Positions 17,999-27,924 are shown, numbered from the stretch's first letter. The stretch is 37,184 bases of DNA from an uncultured Clostridia bacterium (GCA_947628425.1 CANQZV010000006.1:1-37184), one strand, 5' to 3'. Numbers and translations: made by a program. Notes: generated by a model not told the origin, from the letters alone.

Positions 17999-20209
17999 AT
18001 GGAATTAATAGGAGAAATTGTCGATATTATTTATCAAAATGAAATAAACAGCTATACAATTGCTACCCTAGAAACAGAGAGTGAAGTTTATACTGTGGTA
18101 GGATACTTACCATTTATTCATATTGGAGATACTTTAAAAGTTGTTGGTAAATTTATAACACACCAAGAATATGGAAGGCAATTTAAAATAGATACGTTTG
18201 AAAAAATTATTCCACAAACTTTAGATGCTTTAGAAAGGTATTTAGCAAGTGGAAATATTAAAGGAATAGGTCCAGCAACTGCAAGAAAAATTATTAAAGA
18301 ATTTGGAGAAGAAACTGTTGCTATTTTTAAGTTTGAACCTGAAAAATTATCTAAAATAAAAGGTATTACCAAAGATAAAGCTATTGATATGGCTAATAGT
18401 TTTAATGAAAATTTAGAATTATGGCAAATTGTAGGTTTCTTAGAAAATTTTGGAATACCAGCAAGTTCTGCTCAGGGAATTTATAAAAAATTAGGTTCTG
18501 ATACAATAAGAAAAATAGAAGAAAATCCATATATTTTAATAGATTTAGCAAGAGGTATAGATTTTAAGCAAGTAGATAAAATGGCTTTAGATCTAGGTAT
18601 GGAATATACAAATCCTCAAAGAATTTCTAATGGTATTAAATATGCTTTAACAATTATTACATATAATGGACATACTTGTGTTCAAGAACAAAATTTAATA
18701 GATTTTATGAAAAATTTATTAGATATACCTGAGAACTTAATTCAAGCCGAACTAGTTAATTTAAAGGCAAAAGAAGAAATTGTTATAGAAGAAATAGATA
18801 ATCAAAAATGGATTTTTTTATACCCATATTACAAAGCAGAAAAAAATGTTGCAGAAAAATTATTAGTGTTAGATAATGCAAAAAATATAAAAGAAATTTC
18901 TAAAATAGAAAAGGAAATTAAATTGTTGCAAAAAGAATCAGATATTGAATTATCTGAAAAACAGTTAGAAGCAATTAAAGCGGTAAATGAGAAAAATGTA
19001 TGTATTATAACTGGTGGTCCTGGAACTGGTAAAACTACTATTATTAAGTCTATTATTAAATTATATAAAGAAAAAGGAAAAAAAGTAGCTTTGTGTGCTC
19101 CTACAGGTAGAGCAGCAAAAAGAATGGAAGAAGCTACAGGAAATGAAGCTAAAACTTTACACAGATTATTAGAAATTGGAAAATTAAAAGATGAATTAGG
19201 AATAGAGAATATTGATTATAATGTTACTCCGATTGATGCAGATGTAATTATTATAGATGAAATGTCTATGGTTGATATTTTTCTAATGAATTATTTGTTA
19301 AACGGTGTATATCTAGGAACAAAATTAGTTTTAGTAGGAGATGTTGATCAGTTACCATCAGTTGGTCCAGGTAATGTTTTAAAAGATATTATAGAGTCAA
19401 ATAAATTTACTACAGTTAGATTAGATAAAATTTTTAGACAAGCTGCTAAAAGTAAAATTATATTAAATGCGCATAATGTTAACCAAGGAAAAACTTTTAT
19501 ATCTTCCTCAAATAATAAAGAACTAAAAGATGATTTCTTTTATATTAATGAGGCAAAACAAGATAATATATTATATCAAATTCTATCATTATCTAAGGAT
19601 AGATTAAAAAATTATGGAGATTATGATTTTTTTAAAAATATTCAAGTTATTACGCCAACAAAAAGGGGAGTTTTAGGAACTAAAGAATTAAATAAATTAT
19701 TACAACAAGAATTAAATCCAAAATCAGAAAATAAAAAAGAAAAAATTGTAGGAAACACTATATATAGGCAAGGCGACAGAATAATGCAAATTAGAAATAA
19801 TTATGATATCTATTGGGAAAAAAATGAACCAAATTTTGAATATGGAAGTGGAGTATTTAATGGTGAATTTGGAACTGTGTATAATATTAATGAAGAGGAA
19901 AAACAAATAGAAGTAATATATGATGATGATAAACATGTATGGTATACATACCAAGACTTAGACCAAATTGAACATGCTTATGCAATTACCGTACATAAAT
20001 CGCAGGGAAGTGAGTTTGATGTTGTAATTCTGCCAATTAGTTCATCTTCACCAATGTTACTAACAAGAAATTTATTATATACAGCTATTACAAGAGCAAA
20101 AAAACTTTTAATTATAATAGGTTCACATTATATAATTGAAAATATGATATCAAATTATGAGCAAAAAAAGAGAAATACAGGCTTAAAATATAAATTAATA
20201 AATAGTTAG
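17999..20209 (+). CDS. recD2: SF1B DNA helicase RecD2
   Basis: 736 aa. LASGNIKGIGPATARKIIKEFGEET, TGGPGTGKTTIIKSI, IIDEMSMVD, GDVDQLPSVGPGNVLKD, AYAITVHKSQGSEFD. Confidence 0.95.
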   Translation: MELIGEIVDIIYQNEINSYTIATLETESEVYTVVGYLPFIHIGDTLKVVGKFITHQEYGRQFKIDTFEKIIPQTLDALERYLASGNIKGIGPATARKIIKEFGEETVAIFKFEPEKLSKIKGITKDKAIDMANSFNENLELWQIVGFLENFGIPASSAQGIYKKLGSDTIRKIEENPYILIDLARGIDFKQVDKMALDLGMEYTNPQRISNGIKYALTIITYNGHTCVQEQNLIDFMKNLLDIPENLIQAELVNLKAKEEIVIEEIDNQKWIFLYPYYKAEKNVAEKLLVLDNAKNIKEISKIEKEIKLLQKESDIELSEKQLEAIKAVNEKNVCIITGGPGTGKTTIIKSIIKLYKEKGKKVALCAPTGRAAKRMEEATGNEAKTLHRLLEIGKLKDELGIENIDYNVTPIDADVIIIDEMSMVDIFLMNYLLNGVYLGTKLVLVGDVDQLPSVGPGNVLKDIIESNKFTTVRLDKIFRQAAKSKIILNAHNVNQGKTFISSSNNKELKDDFFYINEAKQDNILYQILSLSKDRLKNYGDYDFFKNIQVITPTKRGVLGTKELNKLLQQELNPKSENKKEKIVGNTIYRQGDRIMQIRNNYDIYWEKNEPNFEYGSGVFNGEFGTVYNINEEEKQIEVIYDDDKHVWYTYQDLDQIEHAYAITVHKSQGSEFDVVILPISSSSPMLLTRNLLYTAITRAKKLLIIIGSHYIIENMISNYEQKKRNTGLKYKLINS

Positions 20210-20247
20210 TAAGTTATAAATTAAAAATTTAATTTATAACTTACTAA
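20206..20247. repeat. Perfect 20-bp inverted repeat with 2-nt loop after recD2
   Basis: TTAGTAAGTTATAAATTAAA (20206-20225) / AA / TTTAATTTATAACTTACTAA (20228-20247). Confidence 0.85.
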
Positions 20248-20253
20248 AACATA

Positions 20254-20282
20254 TTGACAAAATAACAATAGTATGATATTTT
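20254..20282 (+). promoter_or_regulatory. Putative promoter of the toxin-antitoxin pair
   Basis: TTGACA, 17-nt spacer, TATTTT; RBS GGTGGTG follows. Confidence 0.55.
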
Positions 20283-20302
20283 AAATAAAAGGTGGTGAAA
20301 AT

Positions 20303-20500
20303 ATGTTAAAAACAAAATTAATAAAGAATTCTTATTCAAAAACAAAGTATAATAAAGAAATTAATAAAAATAAAAATTTAGAAATGTATATTATTAAATT
20401 AATAGATGAGGCAGAAGAATACCTAAAAAATGGAGGTAAAACTATTACTTTAGAAGAATGGAGAAGGGAGATAGAAAAGGAATATAATGTCGAATTATAA
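20303..20500 (+). CDS. Putative antitoxin of a RelE/ParE-type TA pair
   Basis: 65 aa, charged. IIKLIDEAEEYLKNGGKTITLEEWRREIEKEYNVEL; overlaps the downstream toxin-like ORF by 14 nt. Confidence 0.65.
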   Translation: MLKTKLIKNSYSKTKYNKEINKNKNLEMYIIKLIDEAEEYLKNGGKTITLEEWRREIEKEYNVEL

Positions 20501-20825
20501 AGTAATTTTATCTAGTGAATTTAAAAGAGATATTTTTAAATTAAGTAAACATTTAGAACATTCTAAAATAAAATTTGTTACTAAAAAAATATATTCAGAC
20601 ATAAAAAATTTACAATATATGCCTAGAATACATAGAAAAGTAGTATATTACAAAGACACATCAGGAGAGTACCGAAGAATAATATCTGGAAAATATATAA
20701 TTATTTATAAAATTAAAAACAATGAAATTATAATCTTAAGAATTTTTTCTCAAAAACAAAATTATTTAAATCCAAAAAAGTTTATTTTAAAAGAAAAATC
20801 CCAAAAGTATAAAATATTAATATAA
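20487..20825 (+). CDS. RelE/ParE-superfamily toxin
   Basis: 112 aa. YKVILSSEFKRDIFKLSKHLEH...LQYMPRIHRKVVYY...GEYRRIISGKYIIIYKIKNNEIIILRIFSQKQN. Confidence 0.82.
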   Translation: MSNYKVILSSEFKRDIFKLSKHLEHSKIKFVTKKIYSDIKNLQYMPRIHRKVVYYKDTSGEYRRIISGKYIIIYKIKNNEIIILRIFSQKQNYLNPKKFILKEKSQKYKILI

Positions 20826-20839
20826 AAAAGGAGTTTAAT

Positions 20840-21499
20840 GTGAATAAATTACACTTTATTAATAGTGTTTTAAACATAATTTTTCCTAATGTATGTGGAA
20901 TATGTAATTGTTTATGTAAGGAAGATTTATGTAAAAAATGTGAAATAAAATTAAATAAAATAGCAAAAATAAGAGTAGATAAATATAAAAAGTTTTATTT
21001 TAGAAAACATTTATTTATTTTTAAGTATGAAGGAATTATTAGACAAAAATTATTGGAATATAAATTCTACGAAAAAACATATATTTATAAAAGTTTTGTG
21101 AATTTTATATTAAAAAATAAAAAAATTTGTGATTTTTTGAAAAATTATGATATAATTATTCCAGTTCCAATACATAATAAACGAAAAAGAGAAAGAGGTT
21201 ATAATCAAAGCGAAGTAATAGCAAAACAAATTGCAAATTCCTTTGAAAATTTAATATGTGTAACAGATGTACTTTACAAAAAAAAGTATACTAAACCACA
21301 AAGTTTAAAAACAAAGGAAGAAAGAAAAAAGAATGTTATTGGAGTATATGAAATTAAAAATAAAGAAAAAATAATAAATAAAAAAATTTTAGTATTAGAT
21401 GATATTTATACAACAGGAAGTACACTTAATGAATGTTGTAAAGCATTAAGGCAAGCTAATATAAAATTTGTGGATGTTATAACAATTGCAAAAGATTAA
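20840..21499 (+). CDS. comF: ComF family protein (phosphoribosyltransferase fold)
   Basis: 219 aa. Zn-ribbon CGICNCLCKEDLCKKC, IIPVPIHNKRKRERGYNQSEVIAKQIA, KKILVLDDIYTTGSTLNECCKAL. Confidence 0.9.
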   Translation: MNKLHFINSVLNIIFPNVCGICNCLCKEDLCKKCEIKLNKIAKIRVDKYKKFYFRKHLFIFKYEGIIRQKLLEYKFYEKTYIYKSFVNFILKNKKICDFLKNYDIIIPVPIHNKRKRERGYNQSEVIAKQIANSFENLICVTDVLYKKKYTKPQSLKTKEERKKNVIGVYEIKNKEKIINKKILVLDDIYTTGSTLNECCKALRQANIKFVDVITIAKD

Positions 21500-21609
21500 A
21501 GTTTAAAATTATAAGTTGTAAATAATATCCTATAAATTTAATTTTGAACTTAATATTTCAAATATTAAATATCTTTATTTATAATAAAAACAGAAGAAAG
21601 GAATTAAAT

Positions 21610-23565
21610 ATGGAAGAGTTAGTTGAAAGTATATTAGATTATGTTAGATCAGATTATACAGATTATGCTATTATGATTAATGGTGAATGGGGAAGTGGAA
21701 AAACATATTTCTGGAACCATAAAATTAGAAATAAAATAGAAACAATGCATATTAATGGCAAGCAATTTACTACTATTTATATGTCTTTATATGGTATTTC
21801 TAACTTAGAGGAAATTAGTAAAAAAATATTTATAGAAACAACACAATTAATGGATAAAAACTTAAAAAAATTTATGAATAGCAATAATCAAACTAATATC
21901 CCTGAATATGCGAAAACAGGGTTAGATATGGCAAACTTTTTTGGTGTTACGCAAAATGGAGATAGAATTGATTATGCAGATTTCTTTTCAACCGATGATA
22001 AAATTTTATGTTTTGATGACTTAGAAAGAGCAAATGTTGATGTTATAGATATTCTTGGTTATATTAATAATTTTGTTGAACATGACCATATTAAAACAAT
22101 TATTATATGTAATGAAAAAGAACTTGCTACAAAATTAAAAAGTAGTAATCTAGAAATGAAAACATTTATTGCTACTTATTTATTAGATAAAGAAGGTGAT
22201 TTATCTAAAGTATCAGATAAACCTATTGTAGAAAAAATTCAAGATAAAATTGAATATGTATTTGACAAAGCTAATGATTATGAAAGAATAAAAGAAAAAT
22301 TAATAGGTGAAACATTTGAATATGCACCTGAATTTACTTATATTATAAATGGATTATTAATGCGTTATGAAAATGATCCAGAGTTAATTAGGTTTTTAAG
22401 AGAAAATACAAGACTAATTATTTCTACATTTAATAAAAGTGGAACAAGAAACTTAAGAATTTTAAAGCATGCTTTAAATGATTTTAAAAAGATATTTGAC
22501 ATGGTAAATAAAAACTACCCAAATACAAACCAAAGAGTATTACAAACAATGTTAATATTTACAATTGCAGTTTCTTTTGAAATAAAAGCAGGTAAAATAA
22601 CAAAAGATAAATTTATTAATATTAAAGACAATGAAGAGTACAAATCTATTTTAGTATCATCAAGAGTTTTAATGGATAATAGGCAATTTTATATTAAAGA
22701 ATTTGATAATAATTATTATTATAATTTTAAGTCAGAATATAGATTTTTCAAATTTATTGAAATTTATGTACGAACTAGAATATTTGATATGAAAGTATTT
22801 AAAGAAAATATGGAGGTAATTAGAAACACAGTAGATACTGCAAAATTACCTGGATATAAAAGGCTTTTAACAGAAGAATATTGGAAAATTGATGATGACG
22901 AATTTGGAGGAGTTATAGAGGAAGTAATTGAAAATTTAAAAACTGGAAAAATTAATTTAATAGATATGGTTAAATTATTTGGATACTTTAGTTATTTTAT
23001 AAAAAAAGATTTAATAGATTATGAAATGAAAACCATAAAAATGCTATTTTTCAACGGAATGAATGTAGCTGCTCTTACTTCTGAATACTGTCCAAATATT
23101 GAAGAGGAATTAGATAAAGTTGCATTTATTGAGCATGACCAAGATATGGAAGAAATACTAAAACATTTTCATCAATTAAATAGTAAATTAAAAGAAAAAA
23201 TGTACAAAGAAAAAGCAGAAGAAATTTTTAAATGTATTCCAATGAAAATGGAAATGTTTTATGAAAGATTTGATAATGAATGTATGAAAGAGCCTATTTT
23301 TAAATATTATGATCCATTCCAAATGTTTCAAAGAATATCTTGTGCAAGTAATGAAGATATAGTTACAATTAAAGAAAAATTATTAAATAGAGCAGAATTA
23401 TATAGTAATAAATTAGAGCCAGAAATGAAAAATATAAAACAATTGAAACAAATTATAGATGACTATACAAAATCTAAAGATAATAGCATAAAATTAGTTA
23501 TGTTAAAAGATTTTTCTAAAGCAATTGGAACAATAATAGAAAAAGCAAATTCTTCTAATAATTAA
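21610..23565 (+). CDS. KAP-family P-loop NTPase
   Basis: Start placed at ATG 21610 with RBS AGAAAGG, not at 21544. Walker A INGEWGSGKTYFW, Walker B ILCFDDLERANVDVIDILGYINNFVEH, then a large alpha-helical C-terminal region. Confidence 0.8.
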   Translation: MEELVESILDYVRSDYTDYAIMINGEWGSGKTYFWNHKIRNKIETMHINGKQFTTIYMSLYGISNLEEISKKIFIETTQLMDKNLKKFMNSNNQTNIPEYAKTGLDMANFFGVTQNGDRIDYADFFSTDDKILCFDDLERANVDVIDILGYINNFVEHDHIKTIIICNEKELATKLKSSNLEMKTFIATYLLDKEGDLSKVSDKPIVEKIQDKIEYVFDKANDYERIKEKLIGETFEYAPEFTYIINGLLMRYENDPELIRFLRENTRLIISTFNKSGTRNLRILKHALNDFKKIFDMVNKNYPNTNQRVLQTMLIFTIAVSFEIKAGKITKDKFINIKDNEEYKSILVSSRVLMDNRQFYIKEFDNNYYYNFKSEYRFFKFIEIYVRTRIFDMKVFKENMEVIRNTVDTAKLPGYKRLLTEEYWKIDDDEFGGVIEEVIENLKTGKINLIDMVKLFGYFSYFIKKDLIDYEMKTIKMLFFNGMNVAALTSEYCPNIEEELDKVAFIEHDQDMEEILKHFHQLNSKLKEKMYKEKAEEIFKCIPMKMEMFYERFDNECMKEPIFKYYDPFQMFQRISCASNEDIVTIKEKLLNRAELYSNKLEPEMKNIKQLKQIIDDYTKSKDNSIKLVMLKDFSKAIGTIIEKANSSNN

Positions 23566-23578
23566 ATAATAATATAAA

Positions 23579-23630
23579 ATATGCACAAAAATTGATTATT
23601 TAAAAATCTATTTTTGTGCATATTTTTTCT
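23579..23630 (+). terminator. Strong rho-independent terminator
   Basis: ATATGCACAAAAAT / ATTTTTGTGCATAT (14 bp perfect) then TTTTTTCTTTTTTTT. Confidence 0.9.
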
Positions 23631-23681
23631 TTTTTTTCAAATAATAGAAATATAATATTTAATTAAATTAGGAGGAAAATT

Positions 23682-24236
23682 ATGAAAGCAACAGGTGTTG
23701 TAAGAAGAATAGATGATTTAGGAAGGATTGTTATTCCTAAAGAAATAAGAAAAGTATTAAGAATTAAAGAAGGTGACCCAATAGAAATTTTTACAGGGAG
23801 AGAAGGAGAAGTAATTTTAAAAAAATATTCTCCAATTGGAGAATTATCAGAATTTGCTGCAGATTATGCGGATATACTTGCAAAAACAACAGGACATATT
23901 GCATGTATTACAGATAAAGATAGCGTAATTGCTGTATCGGGAGGAGCTAAAAAAGAATTTTTAGAACAAAATATTTCTAAAGAATTAGAACAACTAATGG
24001 ATGATAAAGAAGTGTATACAAGCAATGAAAATAATGAAATTGCAATTCCAATTATAAAAAATGATAATCAAGAAAGAAGATTTAATTCACAAGTAATTTA
24101 CCCAATTATATCTCAGGGTGATGTAATTGGAAGCGTAATATTATTATCTAAAGAACAAAATAAGAAAATGAATGAAACAGAAATAAAAGTAGCACAATCT
24201 GCTGCCGGATTTTTAAGCAGTCAAATGGAAATATAG
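23682..24236 (+). CDS. spoVT: Stage V sporulation protein T (AbrB-like transcriptional regulator)
   Basis: 184 aa. MKATGVVRRIDDLGRIVIPKEIRKVLRIKEGDPIEIFTGREGEVILKKYSPIGEL plus GAF-like C-terminus. Confidence 0.93.
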   Translation: MKATGVVRRIDDLGRIVIPKEIRKVLRIKEGDPIEIFTGREGEVILKKYSPIGELSEFAADYADILAKTTGHIACITDKDSVIAVSGGAKKEFLEQNISKELEQLMDDKEVYTSNENNEIAIPIIKNDNQERRFNSQVIYPIISQGDVIGSVILLSKEQNKKMNETEIKVAQSAAGFLSSQMEI

Positions 24237-24277
24237 AAAATGACTGGTTTGGCAATTTTCCAAACCAGTCATTTTTT
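24237..24277 (+). terminator. Rho-independent terminator after spoVT
   Basis: AAAATGACTGGTTTGG / CCAAACCAGTCATTTT, 16 bp perfect, then TT. Confidence 0.9.
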
Positions 24278-24322
24278 GTCGAAAACTTCTTATAAATCGA
24301 TAAAACTTCTCTAATTTTGCTA

Positions 24323-24351
24323 TTGGAAAATTTTACCAAAAGTATTATAAT
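24323..24351 (+). promoter_or_regulatory. Putative promoter of the spoIIA operon
   Basis: TTGGAA, 17-nt spacer, TATAAT; 33 nt upstream of the spoIIAA TTG start. Confidence 0.5.
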
Positions 24352-24384
24352 CTTTTTATTAAATTACAAAGGAGGAGTTTTATA

Positions 24385-24705
24385 TTGGATGTTAGTTATT
24401 TAAAACAGGACAAGCTGCTGATTATTAAGTTTACAGAAGAAATTGATCATCATACTACAGAGAAAATAAGGAGGAGAGCCGATTATGAAATTGAAAGATA
24501 TATTCCTAGAAAAATTATATTTGATTTTGATAAAGTTTCTTTTATGGACAGTGCAGGAATAGGTTTATTATTAGGAAGGTATAAAAACGCAACTGCATTA
24601 GGAAGTAAAGTGGAATTAGAAAATGTAAATAAGAATATATATAAAATACTAAAGATGAGTGGAATAACAAGATTAATACAAATTAAAGAAAAGGGGTGTG
24701 CATAA
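24385..24705 (+). CDS. spoIIAA: Anti-sigma F factor antagonist SpoIIAA
   Basis: 106 aa STAS domain. [25 protein letters not shown] start after AAAGGAGGAG. Confidence 0.93.
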   Translation: MDVSYLKQDKLLIIKFTEEIDHHTTEKIRRRADYEIERYIPRKIIFDFDKVSFMDSAGIGLLLGRYKNATALGSKVELENVNKNIYKILKMSGITRLIQIKEKGCA

Positions 24706-25181
24706 TGTTGAGTAAATATGATAATGAAATGAGATTAGAATTCTTAAGTAAATCAGCTAATGAGGCCTTTGCCAGAATAACTGTTGCAGCATTTGCATCA
24801 CAATTAGACCCAACAATAGATGAAATAGCAGATATAAAAACTGCTGTATCTGAAGCAGTTACAAATTGCATTATACATGCGTACGAAGACACTCAGGGAA
24901 TAATTAAATTACATTGTATTATACAAGATAATTCTATTATTATAGAAATTTCTGATAACGGAAAAGGAATTGAAGATGTAAATATTGCTAAAGAACCTCT
25001 TTATACTTCAAAACCAAATTTAGAGAGGTCAGGAATGGGATTTACAATTATGGAAAGCTTTATGGATAAATTAAGTGTTGAATCAGTATTAAATTTGGGC
25101 ACAAAGGTTACAATGGAAAAAACAATTAAAAAAGCCAAAAACATATTAGAGGAACAAGAAAATAAATGTACTACAGCCTAG
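24705..25181 (+). CDS. spoIIAB: Anti-sigma F factor SpoIIAB (serine kinase)
   Basis: ATG overlaps the spoIIAA stop (TAATG). [46 protein letters not shown] (GHKL ATPase motifs). Confidence 0.95.
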   Translation: MLSKYDNEMRLEFLSKSANEAFARITVAAFASQLDPTIDEIADIKTAVSEAVTNCIIHAYEDTQGIIKLHCIIQDNSIIIEISDNGKGIEDVNIAKEPLYTSKPNLERSGMGFTIMESFMDKLSVESVLNLGTKVTMEKTIKKAKNILEEQENKCTTA

Positions 25182-25200
25182 AAAAAGAGAGGTTGTATAA

Positions 25201-25923
25201 ATGTATAACGAAAACATTAAGAATATAAAACTAGCTCAAGAAGGTAAAAAAGATGCAATGGAGGATTTAGTTAAAAATAATTCTGGACTAGTTTGGAATA
25301 TTGTAAAAAGATTTATAGGGAGAGGGTGTGAAGCAGAAGATTTATATCAAATAGGTACAATTGGTTTAATAAAAGCAATACAAAGATTTGATGTAAACTT
25401 AGAAGTACAATTATCTACTTATGCTGTTCCATACATACTAGGAGAAATAAAAAGATTTATAAGAGATGATGGAATTATAAAAGTAAGTAGGCAAACAAAA
25501 GAATTATCTTATAAAATTAAACAACTTCAAAAAGAATATTTAAACAAAAAAGGTGAAGATATTAATATTAGTCAATTATCAAAAATATTAGGAGTTACAA
25601 AGGAAGAAATTGCAGTTGCAATAGAGTCTACAAACCCTGTAGACTCTATTTACTCAAATGAAAATTCAGATGATAACCAAAGGATGTTAGTAGATAAAAT
25701 TGCGAATAATCAAGATGAATATTCTAATTTATTAGATAGTATAACAGTAAAGGAATTAATTAATAATTTAGATGATAGAGAGAAAAAAATTATATTGTTA
25801 AGATTCTATAAAGAACAAACTCAAAGCCAAGTAGGAAAAATACTAGGGATAACTCAAGTTCAAGTATCAAGAATAGAAAAAAAAGTATTAGAAAAAATGA
25901 GAGCTAAATTGGAGGCAGTATGA
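25201..25923 (+). CDS. sigF: RNA polymerase sporulation sigma factor SigF
   Basis: 240 aa. GRGCEAEDLYQIGTIGLIKAIQRFD, STYAVPYILGEIKRFIRDDGIIKVSR, REKKIILLRFYKEQTQSQVGKILGITQVQVSRIEKKVL. Confidence 0.95.
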   Translation: MYNENIKNIKLAQEGKKDAMEDLVKNNSGLVWNIVKRFIGRGCEAEDLYQIGTIGLIKAIQRFDVNLEVQLSTYAVPYILGEIKRFIRDDGIIKVSRQTKELSYKIKQLQKEYLNKKGEDINISQLSKILGVTKEEIAVAIESTNPVDSIYSNENSDDNQRMLVDKIANNQDEYSNLLDSITVKELINNLDDREKKIILLRFYKEQTQSQVGKILGITQVQVSRIEKKVLEKMRAKLEAV

Positions 25924-26928
25924 GAAAAATTATAATTTTATTTTTTTTTGTTATAATTCTAATATTTATTTTACCATTATTACTAACAAATAAAAAAAAG
26001 TTACTAGAGGTAGGAGCAAAACATACCTCAGTTCGGACAAACAGAGGATTTACAATTGCAAATAGAAGAATACGATTATAGTAAATACAAAGATGTAAAT
26101 TTATTACATAAAAAAACAAATAAAGTAGAAAAAATAAATTTAGATGAATATATTGCAAATGTTGTTTCAGCTGAAATGCCTGTTAATTATGATATTGAAG
26201 CTTTAAAAGCGCAAGCAATTGTTGCTAGAACTTATACTATTTATAAAATAACTACTTCTAAAAAACACAATAATGCAGATATTTGCGATGATAGTACATG
26301 TTGCCAAGCATGGATTTCAAAAGAAGATAGATTAAAAAAATGGGATAATTCAGTTGCACAAGCAAATTGGAATAAAATTATTCAAGCTGTAAATGATACT
26401 AAAGGAAAAATAATAACTTATAATTCGAAACCCATAAATGCTTTTTTTCATGCCAATAGTGGAGGAAAAACAGAAATACCTTTTTACGTATGGGGAGGTC
26501 AAGGATACCCATATTTACAAGTTGTAGAAACTGCAGGAGAAGAAAATTATTCTCAATATAAATCTGAAGCTGTTTTTACAAAAAATGAATTTGAAAAAAA
26601 AATAAAAAAAGAACATAGTAATTTTAAAATAAATTATAAAGATGATGATTGCATTAAAATAATAGAAAGAGATAATAGTAATAGAGTGGTAACTGTAAAA
26701 ATAGGTAATTTAGAATTGTCTGGAGTTGAAACAAGAACTTTATTAGGATTAAAATCAGCAAATTTTGAAGTTCAGATAGAAAAAAATTCTATTAAATTTA
26801 ATGTTATAGGTTATGGGCATGGAGTAGGAATGAGTCAAACAGGAGCAGATGCTCTTGCAAAACAAGGAAAAAAATATGATGAGATTATAAAACATTTTTA
26901 TAAAGATGTTGAAATAAAAGATATATAA
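25920..26928 (+). pseudogene. spoIID: spoIID (stage II sporulation protein D) split by a frameshift
   Basis: ATG 25920 overlaps the sigF stop (ATGA) and encodes the TM start MRKIIILFFFVIILIFILPLLLTNKKKLLEVGAK; the rest (IPQFGQTEDLQLQIEEYDYSKYK...VVSAEMPVNYDIEALKAQAIVARTYTIYKI...GYGHGVGMSQTGADALAKQGK) is in the +1 frame. The frame switch must lie within 26014-26078. Confidence 0.8.
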
Positions 26929-27014
26929 AATATTAAAAAGATTATTTTTATTTTTGTATAAATTTTCATAAAAAGGAAATACTTAAAAATATAAAAAACA
27001 TAAGGAGGCTTTTT

Positions 27015-27827
27015 ATGAGAAGAGAGCAAAGAAAAAATAATAACAAATCAAATTCGAATACATTAATTTATATTTCTAGTGGTGTTTTAGCAGTTGCTAT
27101 TATTGCTTTTATTATTACATTTATTGTATACTCTAATAAATTAAATTCTAATTCTTCAGGTATATTAGATACAGAATATTTATCTAGCAATAATGAAAAT
27201 ATTATAGAAAATACTACATCAGCAAGTTCTAGTATGGGTAAAACCGTAGATGAATCTCAAAATGATATTCAAAATAATAATGAAGTTGAAAATAATATAA
27301 ATGAAGATAAAAGTAAAACTACAAACAATGTAGAAAATGAAAGTAAAAGTAGTCAGAATAAGGTTAATAATAAAACAGTAGAAACTAATGTTACACAAAC
27401 TGAAGATGAAAAAGAACCTAAATTTCAAAGTCCAATAGAAAGTTCAGATATAATAAGAGAATTTGCAAAAGATAATTTAATTTATTCAAATACTTTGAAA
27501 GAATGGATAACACACTTAGGAATAGATATAAAAGCTGAAAAAGCAACTGTTGTAAAAGCAGCAGCAGATGGTACTGTTAAAGCAATTAAAAACGACCCTA
27601 GATATGGTTTAACTATTATTATAGAGCATAGTAAGGGATACCAAACTTTATATGCAAATTTGCTAACAACAGAGTTTGTATCTGAAGGAGAAAAAGTAAA
27701 AGCAGGCCAAACAATAGGAACAGTTGGGGATACAGCTGTATACGAAATTGTAGACGATACGCATTTACATTTTGAAATTTTAAAAGATAATGAAAATATA
27801 AACCCAAATGATTATATAAAATTTTAA
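27015..27827 (+). CDS. spoIIQ: SpoIIQ-like membrane-anchored M23 peptidase
   Basis: 270 aa. Single N-terminal TM, low-complexity linker, then THLGIDI, KNDPRYGLTIIIEHSKGYQTLYANL, VKAGQTIGTVGDTA, THLHFEI. Adjacent to spoIID. Confidence 0.8.
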   Translation: MRREQRKNNNKSNSNTLIYISSGVLAVAIIAFIITFIVYSNKLNSNSSGILDTEYLSSNNENIIENTTSASSSMGKTVDESQNDIQNNNEVENNINEDKSKTTNNVENESKSSQNKVNNKTVETNVTQTEDEKEPKFQSPIESSDIIREFAKDNLIYSNTLKEWITHLGIDIKAEKATVVKAAADGTVKAIKNDPRYGLTIIIEHSKGYQTLYANLLTTEFVSEGEKVKAGQTIGTVGDTAVYEIVDDTHLHFEILKDNENINPNDYIKF

Positions 27828-27852
27828 AAAATTATTAAAATAATAAAAATTC

Positions 27853-27882
27853 AAAAAGAGTACTTGAAAAGTATTCTTTTTT
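27853..27882 (+). terminator. Rho-independent terminator
   Basis: AAAAGAGTACTT-GAA-AAGTATTCTTTT followed by TT. Confidence 0.75.
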
Positions 27883-27924
27883 GATATAAAATAATAAAGT
27901 CTTAATAAGACAAATATTTTTTAC

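Noticed and set aside
26014-26078. Programmed +1 frameshift in spoIID as the leading explanation
   Set aside because: No recognisable slow codon/stop plus slippery context at the shift window; a one-nucleotide indel or sequencing error is simpler.
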